Shown here piece after piece: positions 18,286-32,215 of a DNA stretch of 64,000 nt; position 1 is the stretch's first letter; every line of letters begins with the position of its first letter. The notes beneath the pieces are model-generated. The model had not been told where the DNA came from, did no database searches, and worked only from the letters and a program-made list of their open reading frames with translations. The position numbers were made by a program, and so were the translations under genes. Source of the stretch: Rothia halotolerans (lineage in GTDB: Bacteria > Actinomycetota > Actinomycetes > Actinomycetales > Micrococcaceae); contig NZ_NOIU01000002.1 in the NCBI RefSeq assembly GCF_004136635.1, positions 930,001 through 994,000 of the forward strand. The letters are read 5' to 3'.

Positions 18286-18291
18286 AGTCTA
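18286..18291 (-). promoter_or_regulatory. -10 element upstream of the CBS-protein operon
   Basis: TAGACT on the minus strand, 121 nt before the GTG at 18164 and 9 nt before the leader ATG at 18276. No clear -35. Confidence 0.4.
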
Positions 18292-18315
18292 GCGAGTCGA
18301 TCGGGCCGGTCCGGC

Positions 18316-23939
<5,624 letters not shown>

Positions 23940-23970
23940 GAGCCGACCCTCGCGCGGGACGCGCGAGCCC

Positions 23971-24023
23971 GAGGGCCCCCGCACCGGTGATCCGACATCC
24001 GTCGTGTCGCGGCGGGGGCCCTC
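23971..24023 (+). terminator. candidate terminator of kgd
   Basis: 12-bp stem (23971-23982 with 24012-24023) with a 29-nt inner loop, 31 nt past the kgd stop. A smaller 7-bp hairpin precedes it at 23949-23967. Confidence 0.55.
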
Positions 24024-24129
24024 CGGCGTGAGAGCATGGTCTCTAACGTCTATGGTGGAGCACAGGAAGTCCCGCTCGAGCCCTCCTGACGGGGTGGTGC
24101 GGGCGGCCGAGGACAACAGAAAGAGTCTC

Positions 24130-24729
24130 GTGGAGCAACGGAATATTCGCATTGTGGCAGTCGGCGACGACCTGCTGGCAGGTCTCGGCGACCCCCGCGG
24201 CCTGGGCTGGTTCGGCCGGGTCATGGCCCGCACCCCGCGTCACGTGGCGCCCCTGGCCTCGTACAACCTGGCGGCCCCGGGCGAGACCAGCGAGACCCTC
24301 AACGAGCGGTGGTTCGAGGAGGCCGGCCGCCGGTTCGCCTCGGGCGCGGACAACCGGCTGGTGGTCGCGCCGTCGACCCTCGACATCGACACCGGGATCA
24401 CCAACGCCCGGAGCCGGCTCAACCTGGCCAACATGGTGGACCTGGCCTCCCAGAACAACATCAAGGTGCTGGTGGTGGGCCCTCCCCCGACCCTCGACGC
24501 CGAGCGCAACCGCCGCATCGCGGACCTCTCCGCCGCCTACGCGGACGTGACCACGCGGCGTCGGCACGTCTACGTGGACACCTTCAACCCCCTGCAGCAC
24601 CACGAGCAGTGGCGCCAGGACCTGGCGGCGAACGACGGCCGGCCGGGCCAGGCGGGCTACGGCCTCATCGCCTGGCTGGTGCTCCACCGCGGCTGGTACT
24701 CCTGGCTGCAGCTGCCCGAGCAGCACTAG
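24130..24729 (+). CDS. SGNH/GDSL-hydrolase-like protein with altered catalytic residues
   Basis: A 199-residue SGNH-fold protein. Block I reads VGDDLLAG, where the serine of GDS is replaced by Asp. The C-terminal block, normally DxxHP, reads DGRPGQAGYG, so the catalytic histidine also appears missing. Either it uses another chemistry or it is a non-enzymatic binding protein. The start is uncertain: the GTG at 24130 (VEQRNIRIVAV) puts block I at the N-terminus, but the frame opens from an ATG at 24052. The gene lies between kgd and bL37. Confidence 0.7.
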   Translation: MEQRNIRIVAVGDDLLAGLGDPRGLGWFGRVMARTPRHVAPLASYNLAAPGETSETLNERWFEEAGRRFASGADNRLVVAPSTLDIDTGITNARSRLNLANMVDLASQNNIKVLVVGPPPTLDAERNRRIADLSAAYADVTTRRRHVYVDTFNPLQHHEQWRQDLAANDGRPGQAGYGLIAWLVLHRGWYSWLQLPEQH

Positions 24730-24879
24730 GCGCCCGCGTCGGGGTGCGCCGCCCGCCGACGCTGTGGAAGAATGGTCGTTCGTGCCCGCGCGCCTCGTCT
24801 CACGAGGCGGGCAGGGGTCGTATCAGCAATGGACCGCGCCGCACCCGCGAGGGGCGAGCGCGGGTGGAAGGAGGCTCCC

Positions 24880-24954
24880 ATGAGCAAGCGTGGACGTAAG
24901 CGCAAGGATCGCCGGAAGAACAACGCCAACCACGGCAAGCGCCCCAACTCCTAG
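24880..24954 (+). CDS. 50S ribosomal protein bL37
   Basis: A 24-residue, highly basic protein (MSKRGRKRKDRRKNN, then ANHGKRPNS). It matches the actinobacterial ribosomal protein bL37 seen in mycobacterial ribosome structures, in length and in the SKRGRK and NHGKRPN ends. The ATG at 24880 has a near-ideal GGAAGGAGG ribosome-binding site 4 nt upstream; a longer in-frame reading from 24772 has no such support. A perfect 18-bp hairpin follows. It is short enough to be missed by automatic gene calling. Confidence 0.88.
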   Translation: MSKRGRKRKDRRKNNANHGKRPNS

Positions 24955-24990
24955 GGTTCGGGCAGGTCGCGGCTTTCGGCCGCGCACGCG

Positions 24991-25030
24991 AACGGGGCCG
25001 GGACGAGTGTTCACTCGTCCCGGCCCCGTT
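24991..25030. terminator. bidirectional terminator between bL37 and rsrA
   Basis: Perfect 18-bp stem (24991-25008 with 25013-25030) around a GTTC loop, 36 nt past bL37 and 63 nt past the convergent rsrA stop. Confidence 0.85.
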
Positions 25031-25093
25031 CTGCCGTCTCCGGCCGGCTCCCCTCGCGGGCGGGTCCGCCCGGCAGGCACTGACCCGCGGATG

Positions 25094-25426
25094 CTAGCGG
25101 GGGGCGGTCCCCGCCCAGCTCTGGCGCAGCGCCTCCTCGGCGACGTCCTCGTGGCCGTGCGAGGCGGTCTCCGGGCTGGCCCGCAGGTCGTCGATGCGCT
25201 CGAGGATGGAGTGCTTCAGCGTCTCCGGCGCGGGCTCGCAGCAGGAGCGCTTGACCGCCGAGCGGATCAGGCATTCGAGGTCGTACTCGCGCGAGCAGGT
25301 CTCGCAGCCCTCCAGGTGAGCCCGGATGTCTTCGAGGTCTTCGGTCGAGAGGGCGCCGTCGAGGTACTCGTAGATGCGGCGCATCTGCTCGTCTCGGCAT
25401 CCTCCCGAGTCCTGGCAATCGGACAT
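25094..25426 (-). CDS. rsrA: mycothiol-system anti-sigma factor RsrA
   Basis: A 110-residue zinc-binding anti-sigma factor that holds SigR inactive until disulfide stress oxidises its cysteines. The ZAS motif is HLEGCETC (Hx3Cx2C), with more cysteines at the N-terminus (SDCQDSGGC) and later (KRSCCEP). It lies directly downstream of sigR (35 nt), the standard arrangement. The ATG at 25426 has an AAGGAAGG ribosome-binding site. The C-terminal 35 residues after the ZAS core are acidic and variable. Confidence 0.92.
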   Translation of the reverse strand: MSDCQDSGGCRDEQMRRIYEYLDGALSTEDLEDIRAHLEGCETCSREYDLECLIRSAVKRSCCEPAPETLKHSILERIDDLRASPETASHGHEDVAEEALRQSWAGTAPR

Positions 25427-25461
25427 GTTCCCTTCCTTTCTTCTCTTCTGGCGAGCGGCGC

Positions 25462-26091
25462 TCAGCGGGTTCCGACGCCCTTGGCGTCGCCCTTCTGCCG
25501 GTCCTTCGGGGTGAAGCCGAGCTCGGCGGCGTAGTCGCTGAGCCGCTCGCGCAGCAGCCTGCGCCCGCGGTGCAGCCGCGACATGACCGTCCCGATGGGG
25601 ATGTCCAGGATCTCCGCGATCTCCTTGTAGGCGAAGCCCTCGACGTCGGAGTAGTACACGGCCATCCGGAAGTCCTCCGGGATGCTCTGCAGGGCCTGCT
25701 TGACGTCGGTGTCCGGCAGATGGTCCAGGGCCTCGGCCTCGGCGGACTTCAGCCCGCTCGAGGTGTGCGCCGAGGCCTGGGCCAGCTGCCAGTCCTCCAC
25801 CGTGTCGGTGTTGGCCTGCTGCGGCTCGCGCTGCCGCTTGCGGTACAGGTTGATGTAGGTGTTGGTCAGGATGCGGTACAGCCAGGCCTTGAGGTTGGTG
25901 CCCGGCCGGTACTGATGGAAGGCCGAGAAGGCCTTGGTGTAAGCCTCCTGCACGAGATCCTGCGCGTCCAGCGGATTGCGCGCCATCCTGAGGGCGGCCG
26001 CATAGAGCTGGTCGATGTACTGCATCGCATCCCGCTCGAATCTCTGCTTCCGCTCTTCCTCGGACTCGTGAGACAGATCGACGGTGTTCAC
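25462..26091 (-). CDS. sigR: ECF RNA polymerase sigma factor SigR (SigH-type)
   Basis: A 209-residue ECF sigma factor for the thiol/disulfide stress regulon. Region 2 is at about residues 20-90 ([33 protein letters not shown]) and region 4 at about 135-190 ([21 protein letters not shown]). The GTG at 26091 is chosen for its GGAAGGAACCC ribosome-binding site and normal SigR length. The frame stays open 105 codons further upstream, and a GGAAT-N18-GTT promoter there could drive a longer isoform starting at the ATG at 26220 (43 extra residues). It is cotranscribed with rsrA. Confidence 0.93.
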   Translation of the reverse strand: MNTVDLSHESEEERKQRFERDAMQYIDQLYAAALRMARNPLDAQDLVQEAYTKAFSAFHQYRPGTNLKAWLYRILTNTYINLYRKRQREPQQANTDTVEDWQLAQASAHTSSGLKSAEAEALDHLPDTDVKQALQSIPEDFRMAVYYSDVEGFAYKEIAEILDIPIGTVMSRLHRGRRLLRERLSDYAAELGFTPKDRQKGDAKGVGTR

Positions 26092-26129
26092 GGGTTCCTT
26101 CCGCCTCGACGTGGTGCTCTTCGCAGTCC

Positions 26130-26135
26130 ATTCTA
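26130..26135 (-). promoter_or_regulatory. candidate housekeeping -10 of sigR (p1)
   Basis: TAGAAT on the minus strand, 38 nt before the sigR GTG. It would give an mRNA encoding only the 209-residue form. The -35 region is weak. Confidence 0.45.
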
Positions 26136-26254
26136 GGAGACCGGACGCCGTCGGCGCTCGGGGCACCGCGCGGGCCGGGGAACCCGTGGCCGGTGCGATC
26201 GCGATGCTCACGCTCCTCATCACCCCTCGTCTCGTGTCGGCTGCTGTCCTTTCC

Positions 26255-26280
26255 AACCGCCGTGCGCGGCCGAGTATTCC
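26255..26280 (-). promoter_or_regulatory. SigR-dependent autoregulatory promoter (p2)
   Basis: On the minus strand GGAAT (26280-26276) and GTT (26257-26255) are separated by exactly 18 nt, the published Streptomyces SigR promoter consensus. It lies about 165 bp upstream of the sigR GTG. Confidence 0.75.
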
Positions 26281-26435
26281 GAGGACCGTCCGCGTCTTCC
26301 CCGTTCGCACCCGACGAAAATCCGGCGAGCCCCCTCTGTGCATGCGCCCCATCACATAGGATTGGTGGAAGTTCCTGGGTTCGCACCGGGCCGGAGGCTC
26401 CGGCATCGGGCTCGGACCCTCGAGGAGGAGGAGAC

Positions 26436-26948
26436 ATGACCATCGTTCGCAAGTTCGCCCGCCCCCTGCTGGCGACGTCCTTCATCTACAACGGCGTCGT
26501 CCGGCTGCGGACCCCCGAGGGAGGCCGCTACCTCACCCCCGCTCTCGACGCCGCCGCGAAGGCCCGTCCCGAGCTCCGCGCCCTGAAGGGCAAGGAGCGG
26601 CTGATCGCCCAGGGGATCGCCGGCACCCAGATCGCCGCCGGCTCGCTCTTCGCGCTCGGCCGCTTCCCGCGGCTCTCCTCGGCGCTGCTGCTCGCCACCG
26701 GCGCCGTGAACACCTACATCGACTACCGCGCCGCGCCCGCCGGCTCCAAGGAGGAGAAGGAGCAGCGCATGGGCCAGGGGCTGAAGAACGCCTCCCTCGT
26801 CGGGGCCGTGGCCCTGACCACCGTGGACACGGCGGGGAACCCCTCGCTGGCCTGGCGGGCCAACAAGCTCGGCGCTCAGGTCCGCAAGAAGTCGAGCAAG
26901 CTCGGCGAGGACTTCAAGAAGAAGTCCGACGACGTCCTGCACCACTGA
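26436..26948 (+). CDS. DoxX-family membrane protein
   Basis: A 170-residue DoxX-like protein. It has the N-terminal [20 protein letters not shown] typical of actinobacterial members, hydrophobic segments at about 55-90 and 115-130, and a highly basic C-terminal tail ([18 protein letters not shown]). DoxX proteins have been tied to oxidative and thiol stress in mycobacteria; here the gene is divergent from sigR, but I see no clear SigR box in its own direction. The ATG at 26436 follows a run of GAGGAG repeats. A 16-bp hairpin ends the transcript. Confidence 0.8.
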   Translation: MTIVRKFARPLLATSFIYNGVVRLRTPEGGRYLTPALDAAAKARPELRALKGKERLIAQGIAGTQIAAGSLFALGRFPRLSSALLLATGAVNTYIDYRAAPAGSKEEKEQRMGQGLKNASLVGAVALTTVDTAGNPSLAWRANKLGAQVRKKSSKLGEDFKKKSDDVLHH

Positions 26949-27024
26949 GCCGGCTCCCCCGCCGTCCCGAGCCGCTGAGCCCTCCCGGGCCCGGCGCCGG
27001 GGCGTGAGGGGCCCGCAGGATTCC

Positions 27025-27059
27025 CGCTCAGGGGCCGTCCCCAGGACGGCCCCTGAGCG
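27025..27059 (+). terminator. terminator of the DoxX-family gene
   Basis: Perfect 16-bp stem (27025-27040 with 27044-27059) with a minimal CCA loop; only 22 nt precede the aroA -10 candidate. Confidence 0.8.
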
Positions 27060-27081
27060 CGTCTCCGGCCGCTCGCGCGCC

Positions 27082-27087
27082 TAGACT
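27082..27087 (+). promoter_or_regulatory. -10 element of aroA-rsgA-hisN
   Basis: TAGACT, 37 nt before the aroA ATG and just after the preceding terminator. No clear -35. Confidence 0.45.
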
Positions 27088-27124
27088 GGGGTGAGACACG
27101 TTCCCCCGACCCCTGGACCCGCCG

Positions 27125-28483
27125 ATGACTGCCGTTCCCCCTCCCCCCGCCGACGCCGCCGAGGACCTCTGGCCCGCCCCGGTCCACGAGCCCTCCGTGC
27201 CCCTCGACGCCCGCGTGCGCGTGCCGGGGTCGAAGTCGCTGACCAACCGCCACCTGCTCCTCGCGGCGATCGCCGACGGCCCGAGCGTGCTCACCGGCGC
27301 GCTCGAGTCCCGCGACTCCCGCCTCATGATGGAGGCCCTGGGCCTGCTCGGCGCCTCCTTCGAGGCCGAGGGCGAGCGCCTGCGGGTCTCCCCCATCGCG
27401 CCGGGGCGCGGGGCGGCCTCCTCGGGCCCGCTGGAGATCCGCACCGGGCTGGCCGGCACCGTGATGCGCTTCCTGCCGCCGCTGGTCGCAGCACTCGGCG
27501 TCGAGGCGCGCTTCGACGGGGACCCGTCCGCGCGGCGTCGCCCCATGGGGCCGGTGATCGAGGCCGTGCGCCAGCTCGGCGCCGAGGTCGAGGACGAGGG
27601 CCGCGGCGCGCTGCCCTTCACCGTCCGCCCGGCGTCCTCCTCCGCGCCGGAGGCGGGGCCGGTGGAGGTCGGGATCGACGCGAGCGGCTCGAGCCAGTTC
27701 CTCTCCGCCGTCCTGCTCTCCGGCTGCCTGCTGCCCGGCGGCGTGCGGGTGACCCACCTCGGGGACTCGGTCCCCTCCCTGCCGCACGTGCGGATGACGC
27801 TGGAGGTCCTGGCCGAGTACGGCATCCGCGCCACCGAGGAGGGGGGGCGCTCCTGGACGGTGGCGGCGGGGGTCCCTCGCGCGCACGACGTCGTCGTCGA
27901 GCCGGACCTCTCCAACGCCGGCCCCTTCGTCGCCGCGGCCGTGGTGACCGGGGGCCGCGTGGCCGTCCCCGACTGGCCGGAGACCACCACGCAGGGCGGG
28001 GACCAGTGGCGGGAGATCCTGCCCCGCTTCGGCGCGGAGGTCCGTCGCGAGGGGACCGACCTGGTGGTCACCGGGGATCCGGAGACCGCGAGCGCCCTGC
28101 CCGGCATCGAGATCGACCTCTCCGAGGCCGGGGAGCTGGCTCCGACGGTCGCGGCCATCGCCGCGCTGGCCTCGGGCCCCTCGCGGCTGACCGGCATCGC
28201 GCACCTGCGCGGGCACGAGACGGACCGTCTCAAGGCGCTGGTCGCCGAGATCCGGCGGCTCGGCGGCGAGGCCGAGGAACTGCCCGACGGCATCGAGATC
28301 ACCCGTCCGGTCAGCGCCGGGGGCGTGTTCCGCACCTACGAGGACCACCGGATGGCCACGGCAGCCGCGATCATCGGGCTGCGCGTGCCGGGCGTCGAGG
28401 TGGAAAACATCGCGACGACGGCCAAGACCCTCCCCGGCTTCCCCGAGATGTGGGCGCGCATGCTCACCGGGGGCGGCGCATGA
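27125..28483 (+). CDS. aroA: 3-phosphoshikimate 1-carboxyvinyltransferase (EPSP synthase)
   Basis: Transfers the enolpyruvyl group of PEP to shikimate-3-phosphate in the chorismate pathway. The 452-residue protein shows the PGSKSLTNR active-site segment (Lys37), GLAGTVMRFLPP, and DHRMATAAA near the C-terminus. A Pro-rich N-terminal extension of about 20 residues precedes the fold. It is the first gene of a tight operon whose junctions (aroA-rsgA, rsgA-hisN) are 4-nt ATGA overlaps. The ATG at 27125 has only a weak ribosome-binding site. Confidence 0.95.
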   Translation: MTAVPPPPADAAEDLWPAPVHEPSVPLDARVRVPGSKSLTNRHLLLAAIADGPSVLTGALESRDSRLMMEALGLLGASFEAEGERLRVSPIAPGRGAASSGPLEIRTGLAGTVMRFLPPLVAALGVEARFDGDPSARRRPMGPVIEAVRQLGAEVEDEGRGALPFTVRPASSSAPEAGPVEVGIDASGSSQFLSAVLLSGCLLPGGVRVTHLGDSVPSLPHVRMTLEVLAEYGIRATEEGGRSWTVAAGVPRAHDVVVEPDLSNAGPFVAAAVVTGGRVAVPDWPETTTQGGDQWREILPRFGAEVRREGTDLVVTGDPETASALPGIEIDLSEAGELAPTVAAIAALASGPSRLTGIAHLRGHETDRLKALVAEIRRLGGEAEELPDGIEITRPVSAGGVFRTYEDHRMATAAAIIGLRVPGVEVENIATTAKTLPGFPEMWARMLTGGGA

Positions 28484-29616
28484 GCGGAGGCCGCAGGACC
28501 TGGGACGAGTCGGACGTGAGGATCCGCGCCAACAAGCGCGGCTCCCGCCCGCGCACCAAGGAGCGCCCCGCGCACCAGGACGCCCTCGTCGGCCGCGTGG
28601 TGACCGTGGACCGCGGGAGGTACACGGTGGACCTGGGCAGCGCGGGGCCGGGGAGCCCGGTCCTGGCCGTGCGGGCCAAGGACCTCCGGCGCACCCCGGT
28701 GGTCACCGGCGACCTCGTGGGCGTCGTCGGCGACACCTCGGGGGCCGAGGGGACGCTGGCGCGCCTGATCCGCCTCGAGCAGCGCGCGACCGTGCTGCGC
28801 CGCAGCTCCGACGACACCGACCCGGTGGAGCGGGTCGTGGTGGCCAACGCGGACCAGCTGGTGATCGTGGTCGCCGCCGCGAACCCCACCCCCCGCACCG
28901 GCTTCATCGACCGCTCGGTCGTGGCGGCGCACGACGCCGGGATCGAGCCGCTGCTGTGCATCACCAAGACCGACCTCGCCGCTCCCGACCCGCTACTGGA
29001 GTACTACGCCCGCTCCGGGCTGCGCGTGCTCACCAGCTCCCCCGCCCGCGACGCCGCGGAGGTCACCCGGGTCGGCCAGCACGAGACCCTGGAGCTCGAG
29101 CCCGGCCTGCTCGCCGAGCTGCGCGAGGAGCTCGGCTCCCGCGTCTCCGTGATGCTCGGGCACTCGGGCGTGGGCAAGTCCACGCTGGTCAACGCGCTGA
29201 CCGGCTCCGAACGCTCCACCGGCGGGGTGAACTCGGTCACCGGGCGGGGGCGGCACACCTCCTCCTCCGCGCTGGCCCTCAACCCTGACTGGGGGGACGA
29301 GACGACGTGGGTCATCGACACGCCGGGCATCCGTTCCTTCGGCCTCGCCCACGTGGCCCCCGCCTCGGTCGTGGCCGCCTACCCCGACCTCGCCCCGGGG
29401 GCGGAGACCTGTCCCAAGGGCTGCACCCACGCCCCCGACGCCGCGGGCTGCGGCATCGCCGCCCTGGTGGCCGCCGGGGAGGCCGGGCCCGCGGGTCCCG
29501 CCCGGCTGGAGTCGCTGCGCCGCCTGCTCGGCGTCGCCCCGGAGAGCGGCCTCCCCGAGGCCAAGGAGCTGGGCGCCAGCCCGGCGGGGCGCGAGTGGGA
29601 TAGCCTGGAGCCATGA
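28480..29616 (+). CDS. rsgA: ribosome small-subunit-dependent GTPase RsgA
   Basis: A 378-residue circularly permuted GTPase that acts late in 30S assembly. An OB-fold domain (about 35-115) is followed by the GTPase with G4 TKTD before G1 GHSGVGKST, the reversed order diagnostic of the family, then G3 DTPG. A C-terminal zinc finger is visible as [14 protein letters not shown]. The ATG overlaps the aroA stop by 4 nt. Linkage to aroA and hisN recurs in actinobacteria and does not imply a pathway link. Confidence 0.95.
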   Translation: MSGGRRTWDESDVRIRANKRGSRPRTKERPAHQDALVGRVVTVDRGRYTVDLGSAGPGSPVLAVRAKDLRRTPVVTGDLVGVVGDTSGAEGTLARLIRLEQRATVLRRSSDDTDPVERVVVANADQLVIVVAAANPTPRTGFIDRSVVAAHDAGIEPLLCITKTDLAAPDPLLEYYARSGLRVLTSSPARDAAEVTRVGQHETLELEPGLLAELREELGSRVSVMLGHSGVGKSTLVNALTGSERSTGGVNSVTGRGRHTSSSALALNPDWGDETTWVIDTPGIRSFGLAHVAPASVVAAYPDLAPGAETCPKGCTHAPDAAGCGIAALVAAGEAGPAGPARLESLRRLLGVAPESGLPEAKELGASPAGREWDSLEP

Positions 29617-30431
29617 ATCCGCGGAGCCAGTACAACGATGACCTTCGGCTCGCCCACGTCATCGCCGACGCAGTCGACAGCTACACCCTGGGCAGGTTCC
29701 AGGCCCAGGACTTCACGGTCGAGACCAAACCCGACCTCACGCCCGTGACCGACGCGGACCGCAACGCCGAGCAGCTCATCCGCTCGCACCTCTCCCGGGC
29801 CCGCACGCGCGACGCCGTGCTCGGCGAGGAGTTCGGCTCGGTCGGCGCCTCGAGCCGGCAGTGGGTGATCGACCCCATCGACGGGACCAAGAACTTCGTC
29901 CGCGGCGTCCCGGTCTGGGCCACCCTGATCGCGCTCATGGACCAGGGCGAGCCGGTGGTGGGCCTGGTCTCCGCTCCTGCCCTGCAGCGCCGCTGGTGGG
30001 CCGCGAAGGGCTCGGGGGCCTTCACCGGCCGCTCGCTGGTCCAGGCCCGCCGCCTCGGGGCCTCCGGCGTCGAGACCCTCTCCGACGCCTCCCTGTCCTT
30101 CTCCTCGCTCTCCGGATGGGCCCAGCGGGGCCTGCGGGAGAGCTTCATCGACCTGACCGATCAGGTGTGGCGGACCAGGGCCTACGGCGACTTCTGGTCC
30201 TACTGCATGGTCGCGGAGGGCAGCGTGGACATCGCCTGCGAGCCCGAGCTGGCGCTGCACGACATGGCGGCGCTGGTGCCCATCGTCACCGAGGCCGGCG
30301 GCCGCTTCACCTCGCTGGCCGGCGAGGACGGCCCGCACGGCGGCGACGCCCTGGCCACCAACGGCCTTCTGCACGACGCCGTCCTGGCCGGCCTGGGCAC
30401 GGCCGTGCCGGCCGCCGAGCGGGGCGCCTGA
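29613..30431 (+). CDS. hisN: histidinol-phosphatase, inositol-monophosphatase family
   Basis: A 272-residue Mg-dependent phosphatase. Metal ligands are in GEEF (Glu72/Glu73) and DPIDGTKNF (Asp87, Asp90), with a distal [14 protein letters not shown] segment matching the third ligand region. The short IMPase-family histidinol phosphatase of actinobacteria is the best match, given its place after aroA-rsgA. A general inositol or sugar-phosphate monophosphatase cannot be ruled out by sequence alone. It is the last gene of the operon and ends at a very strong bidirectional terminator. Confidence 0.87.
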   Translation: MNPRSQYNDDLRLAHVIADAVDSYTLGRFQAQDFTVETKPDLTPVTDADRNAEQLIRSHLSRARTRDAVLGEEFGSVGASSRQWVIDPIDGTKNFVRGVPVWATLIALMDQGEPVVGLVSAPALQRRWWAAKGSGAFTGRSLVQARRLGASGVETLSDASLSFSSLSGWAQRGLRESFIDLTDQVWRTRAYGDFWSYCMVAEGSVDIACEPELALHDMAALVPIVTEAGGRFTSLAGEDGPHGGDALATNGLLHDAVLAGLGTAVPAAERGA

Positions 30432-30460
30432 CCGGCTCCGCGCACGGCCCCTCCCCCGGC

Positions 30461-30515
30461 ACGACGGCGCCCCGCCGGTTCCAGCTCGAGGCTGGTTCCG
30501 GCGGGGCGCCGTCGT
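30461..30515. terminator. bidirectional terminator between hisN and the DUF4190 gene
   Basis: Perfect 18-bp stem (30461-30478 with 30498-30515) with an internal 5-bp CCAGC/GCTGG helix, between convergent stops. Confidence 0.88.
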
Positions 30516-30535
30516 CGTGCGGAGGCTTCGCGCGA

Positions 30536-31117
30536 CTACTGGTTGGACAGGTAGTCGCTGACGCAGTCCTGGTAGGCCGAGGAGGACTGGTCGAAGTGGT
30601 TGCACTGCTGGTCCGCGTCGACGATGGTGGCGCCCAGTGCGATCCAGAAGATCAGGACGATGATCGAGATGATCGTGCCGAGCGCACCGGTGATGATGCC
30701 GATGATCGGCATCACCTTGCCCGCGCCGGGCGTCTTCTTGAGCTTCACGATGGCCACGATGCCCAGGATGATCGCCACGATCGCGGCGATGCCGGGGACC
30801 ACGAGCCAGGACAGCACCAGGCCCACGATGCCGCAGATCAGCGAGGCGAGGCCCATGCCCCAGCCGGCCGGGCGGCCGGCGGGCTGGCCGCCGTACTGGT
30901 TCTGGTACCCCGCGGCCTGCTGCCCGCCCTGGTAGGAGGGAGCCGTCTGGTACCCGGAGTTCTGGGGGTTGTACTGGGGCGGGCCCTGGTCCGCCGGCGA
31001 GCCCTCGCGGGGGGCGCCGTAGGACGAGGCATTGGAGTCGTGCTGGCCGTATTCGGGCGTCCGGCCGTCGCCGGACGTGCTGCGGGGAGCGTTCTCGTCT
31101 CCGGGCTGGTGTGACAT
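30536..31117 (-). CDS. DUF4190-type membrane protein
   Basis: A 193-residue protein. An N-terminal half rich in Gly, Gln, Tyr, Pro and Ser (probably disordered, cytoplasmic) is followed by two membrane regions (about 88-122 and 132-160) of the DUF4190 type, with KLKKTPGAGK between them. A short outer tail carries two cysteines (QQCNHF and YQDCVSDYL) that could form a disulfide. Function is unknown. The ATG at 31117 has a GAGGAG ribosome-binding site. It is a single-gene unit. Confidence 0.75.
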   Translation of the reverse strand: MSHQPGDENAPRSTSGDGRTPEYGQHDSNASSYGAPREGSPADQGPPQYNPQNSGYQTAPSYQGGQQAAGYQNQYGGQPAGRPAGWGMGLASLICGIVGLVLSWLVVPGIAAIVAIILGIVAIVKLKKTPGAGKVMPIIGIITGALGTIISIIVLIFWIALGATIVDADQQCNHFDQSSSAYQDCVSDYLSNQ

Positions 31118-31218
31118 GGGGTCCGTCTCCTCGTCGATCGGTGGTCTTCAGGTGACTGACCGCCCGGAAGATACATTCGCGGGCGAGTGATCGGTCACCA
31201 CTATTCAAGCACACGCAA

Positions 31219-31249
31219 AAATGCCCGGGCCGCAGGGGCCCGGGCATTT
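31219..31249 (-). terminator. terminator of tmRNA
   Basis: 13-bp perfect stem (31219-31231 with 31237-31249), 5-nt loop, followed on the minus strand by a TTTTT run: a classical intrinsic terminator 10 nt past the tmRNA 3' end. Confidence 0.9.
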
Positions 31250-31259
31250 CGTGGAGCAA

Positions 31260-31633
31260 TGGTGGAGATGCGGGGAATCGAACCCCGGTCCGATGCGGCT
31301 TTGCCAGGTCTTCTCCGGGCGCAGTTCGCGTTACGGTGTTTTCGGCTCCGGCGCTCGCGCGAACGCGTCGCCGCCGAACCTATCCGCATCAAAGTCCCCG
31401 ATCCCCCTGCGGACGTGGGATCGAGCAGTGGCCATCTAAACTGATGTCAGGCACCGGGTCGATAGCGAACCCGGGCTGACAGACTGCTCAGGCTACTTAC
31501 GCAGCGAGAGCGAAGTCAGTGCGCTTTTCAGATTTGGCACTTATATTTTTTGCAGAGAGCGTTTACGAGATGACTCTGCATTCTCGGCCCGCTTCACCTG
31601 TCGCAACCGGCATCGTCGAAACCGATCATCCCC
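31260..31633 (-). ncRNA. ssrA: transfer-messenger RNA (tmRNA)
   Basis: The RNA is about 374 nt long. The 5' end GGGGATGATCGGTTTCGAC pairs with the 3' CATCTCC of the tRNA-like domain, which carries the T-arm GGTTCGATTCCCC and an encoded CCA at 31262-31260. The tag reading frame (31553-31497) begins at the GCA resume codon and encodes AKNISAKSEKRTDFALAA, ending TAA; the ALAA end is the usual protease degron. It lies directly downstream of smpB on the same strand, with its own terminator. Confidence 0.96.
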
Positions 31634-31639
31634 ATATGC

Positions 31640-31645
31640 GATTAT
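31640..31645 (-). promoter_or_regulatory. -10 element of tmRNA
   Basis: GATAAT on the minus strand, about 7 nt before the 5' G of tmRNA. No clear -35. Confidence 0.5.
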
Positions 31646-31653
31646 CAATCAGC

Positions 31654-31689
31654 GGCAGATCCGCGGGACCCCGCGGTCCCCGATCTGCC
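31654..31689 (-). terminator. candidate terminator of smpB
   Basis: Outer 8-bp stem (31654-31661 with 31682-31689) plus an inner GGGACC/GGTCCC helix, between the smpB stop and the tmRNA promoter. Confidence 0.7.
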
Positions 31690-31732
31690 CTTCCATTCTA
31701 CGTGCCCCGCCTCCCTTTGTGAAGCGGCCGCC

Positions 31733-32215
31733 TCAGCCCAGGTTCCGGTAGCGCATGGCCCGCTGGGCCTCGCGCTTGTCCTGGGCCTCCTTGAGGGCCT
31801 GGCGCTTGTCGTACTCCCGCTTGCCCTGGGCCAGAGCGATCTCCACCTTGGCCTTGCCGTCCCGGAAGTACAGCTGGAGGGGCACGATCGTGTACCCGGT
31901 CTCCTTGCTCTTCTGCTCCAGCTTCCGCAGCTCCTGGCGGTGCAGCAGCAGCTTCCGACGGCGCCGGGCCGCGTGGTTGGTCCACGAGCCGTGGCCGTAC
32001 TCCGCGATGTGGATGTTCTCCAGCCACAGCTCGCCGCGGCGGTCGAGGTGGCAGAACCCCTCGACGATCGACGCGCCGCCCTCGCGCAGGGATTTGACCT
32101 CGGTCCCCATCAGGGCGATCCCGGCCTCGTAGACGGTGATGAGGTTGTAGTCGTGACGGGCTCTGCGGTTGGTCGCGATGACCTTCCGCCCGTCGTCGTT
32201 CTTCTTCTGTGCCAT
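31733..32215 (-). CDS. smpB: SsrA-binding protein SmpB
   Basis: A 160-residue tmRNA-binding partner in trans-translation ribosome rescue. The OB-fold core includes RRARHDYNLITVYEAGIALMGTEVKSLREG and NIHIAEY. The basic C-terminal tail (DKREAQRAMRYR) enters the ribosomal decoding channel in known structures. The ATG at 32215 opens MAQKKNDDGRKVIATNRRA. It is only 57 bp from prfB, without the ftsEX genes expected in this position in many actinobacteria, and immediately precedes the tmRNA gene. Confidence 0.95.
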   Translation of the reverse strand: MAQKKNDDGRKVIATNRRARHDYNLITVYEAGIALMGTEVKSLREGGASIVEGFCHLDRRGELWLENIHIAEYGHGSWTNHAARRRRKLLLHRQELRKLEQKSKETGYTIVPLQLYFRDGKAKVEIALAQGKREYDKRQALKEAQDKREAQRAMRYRNLG

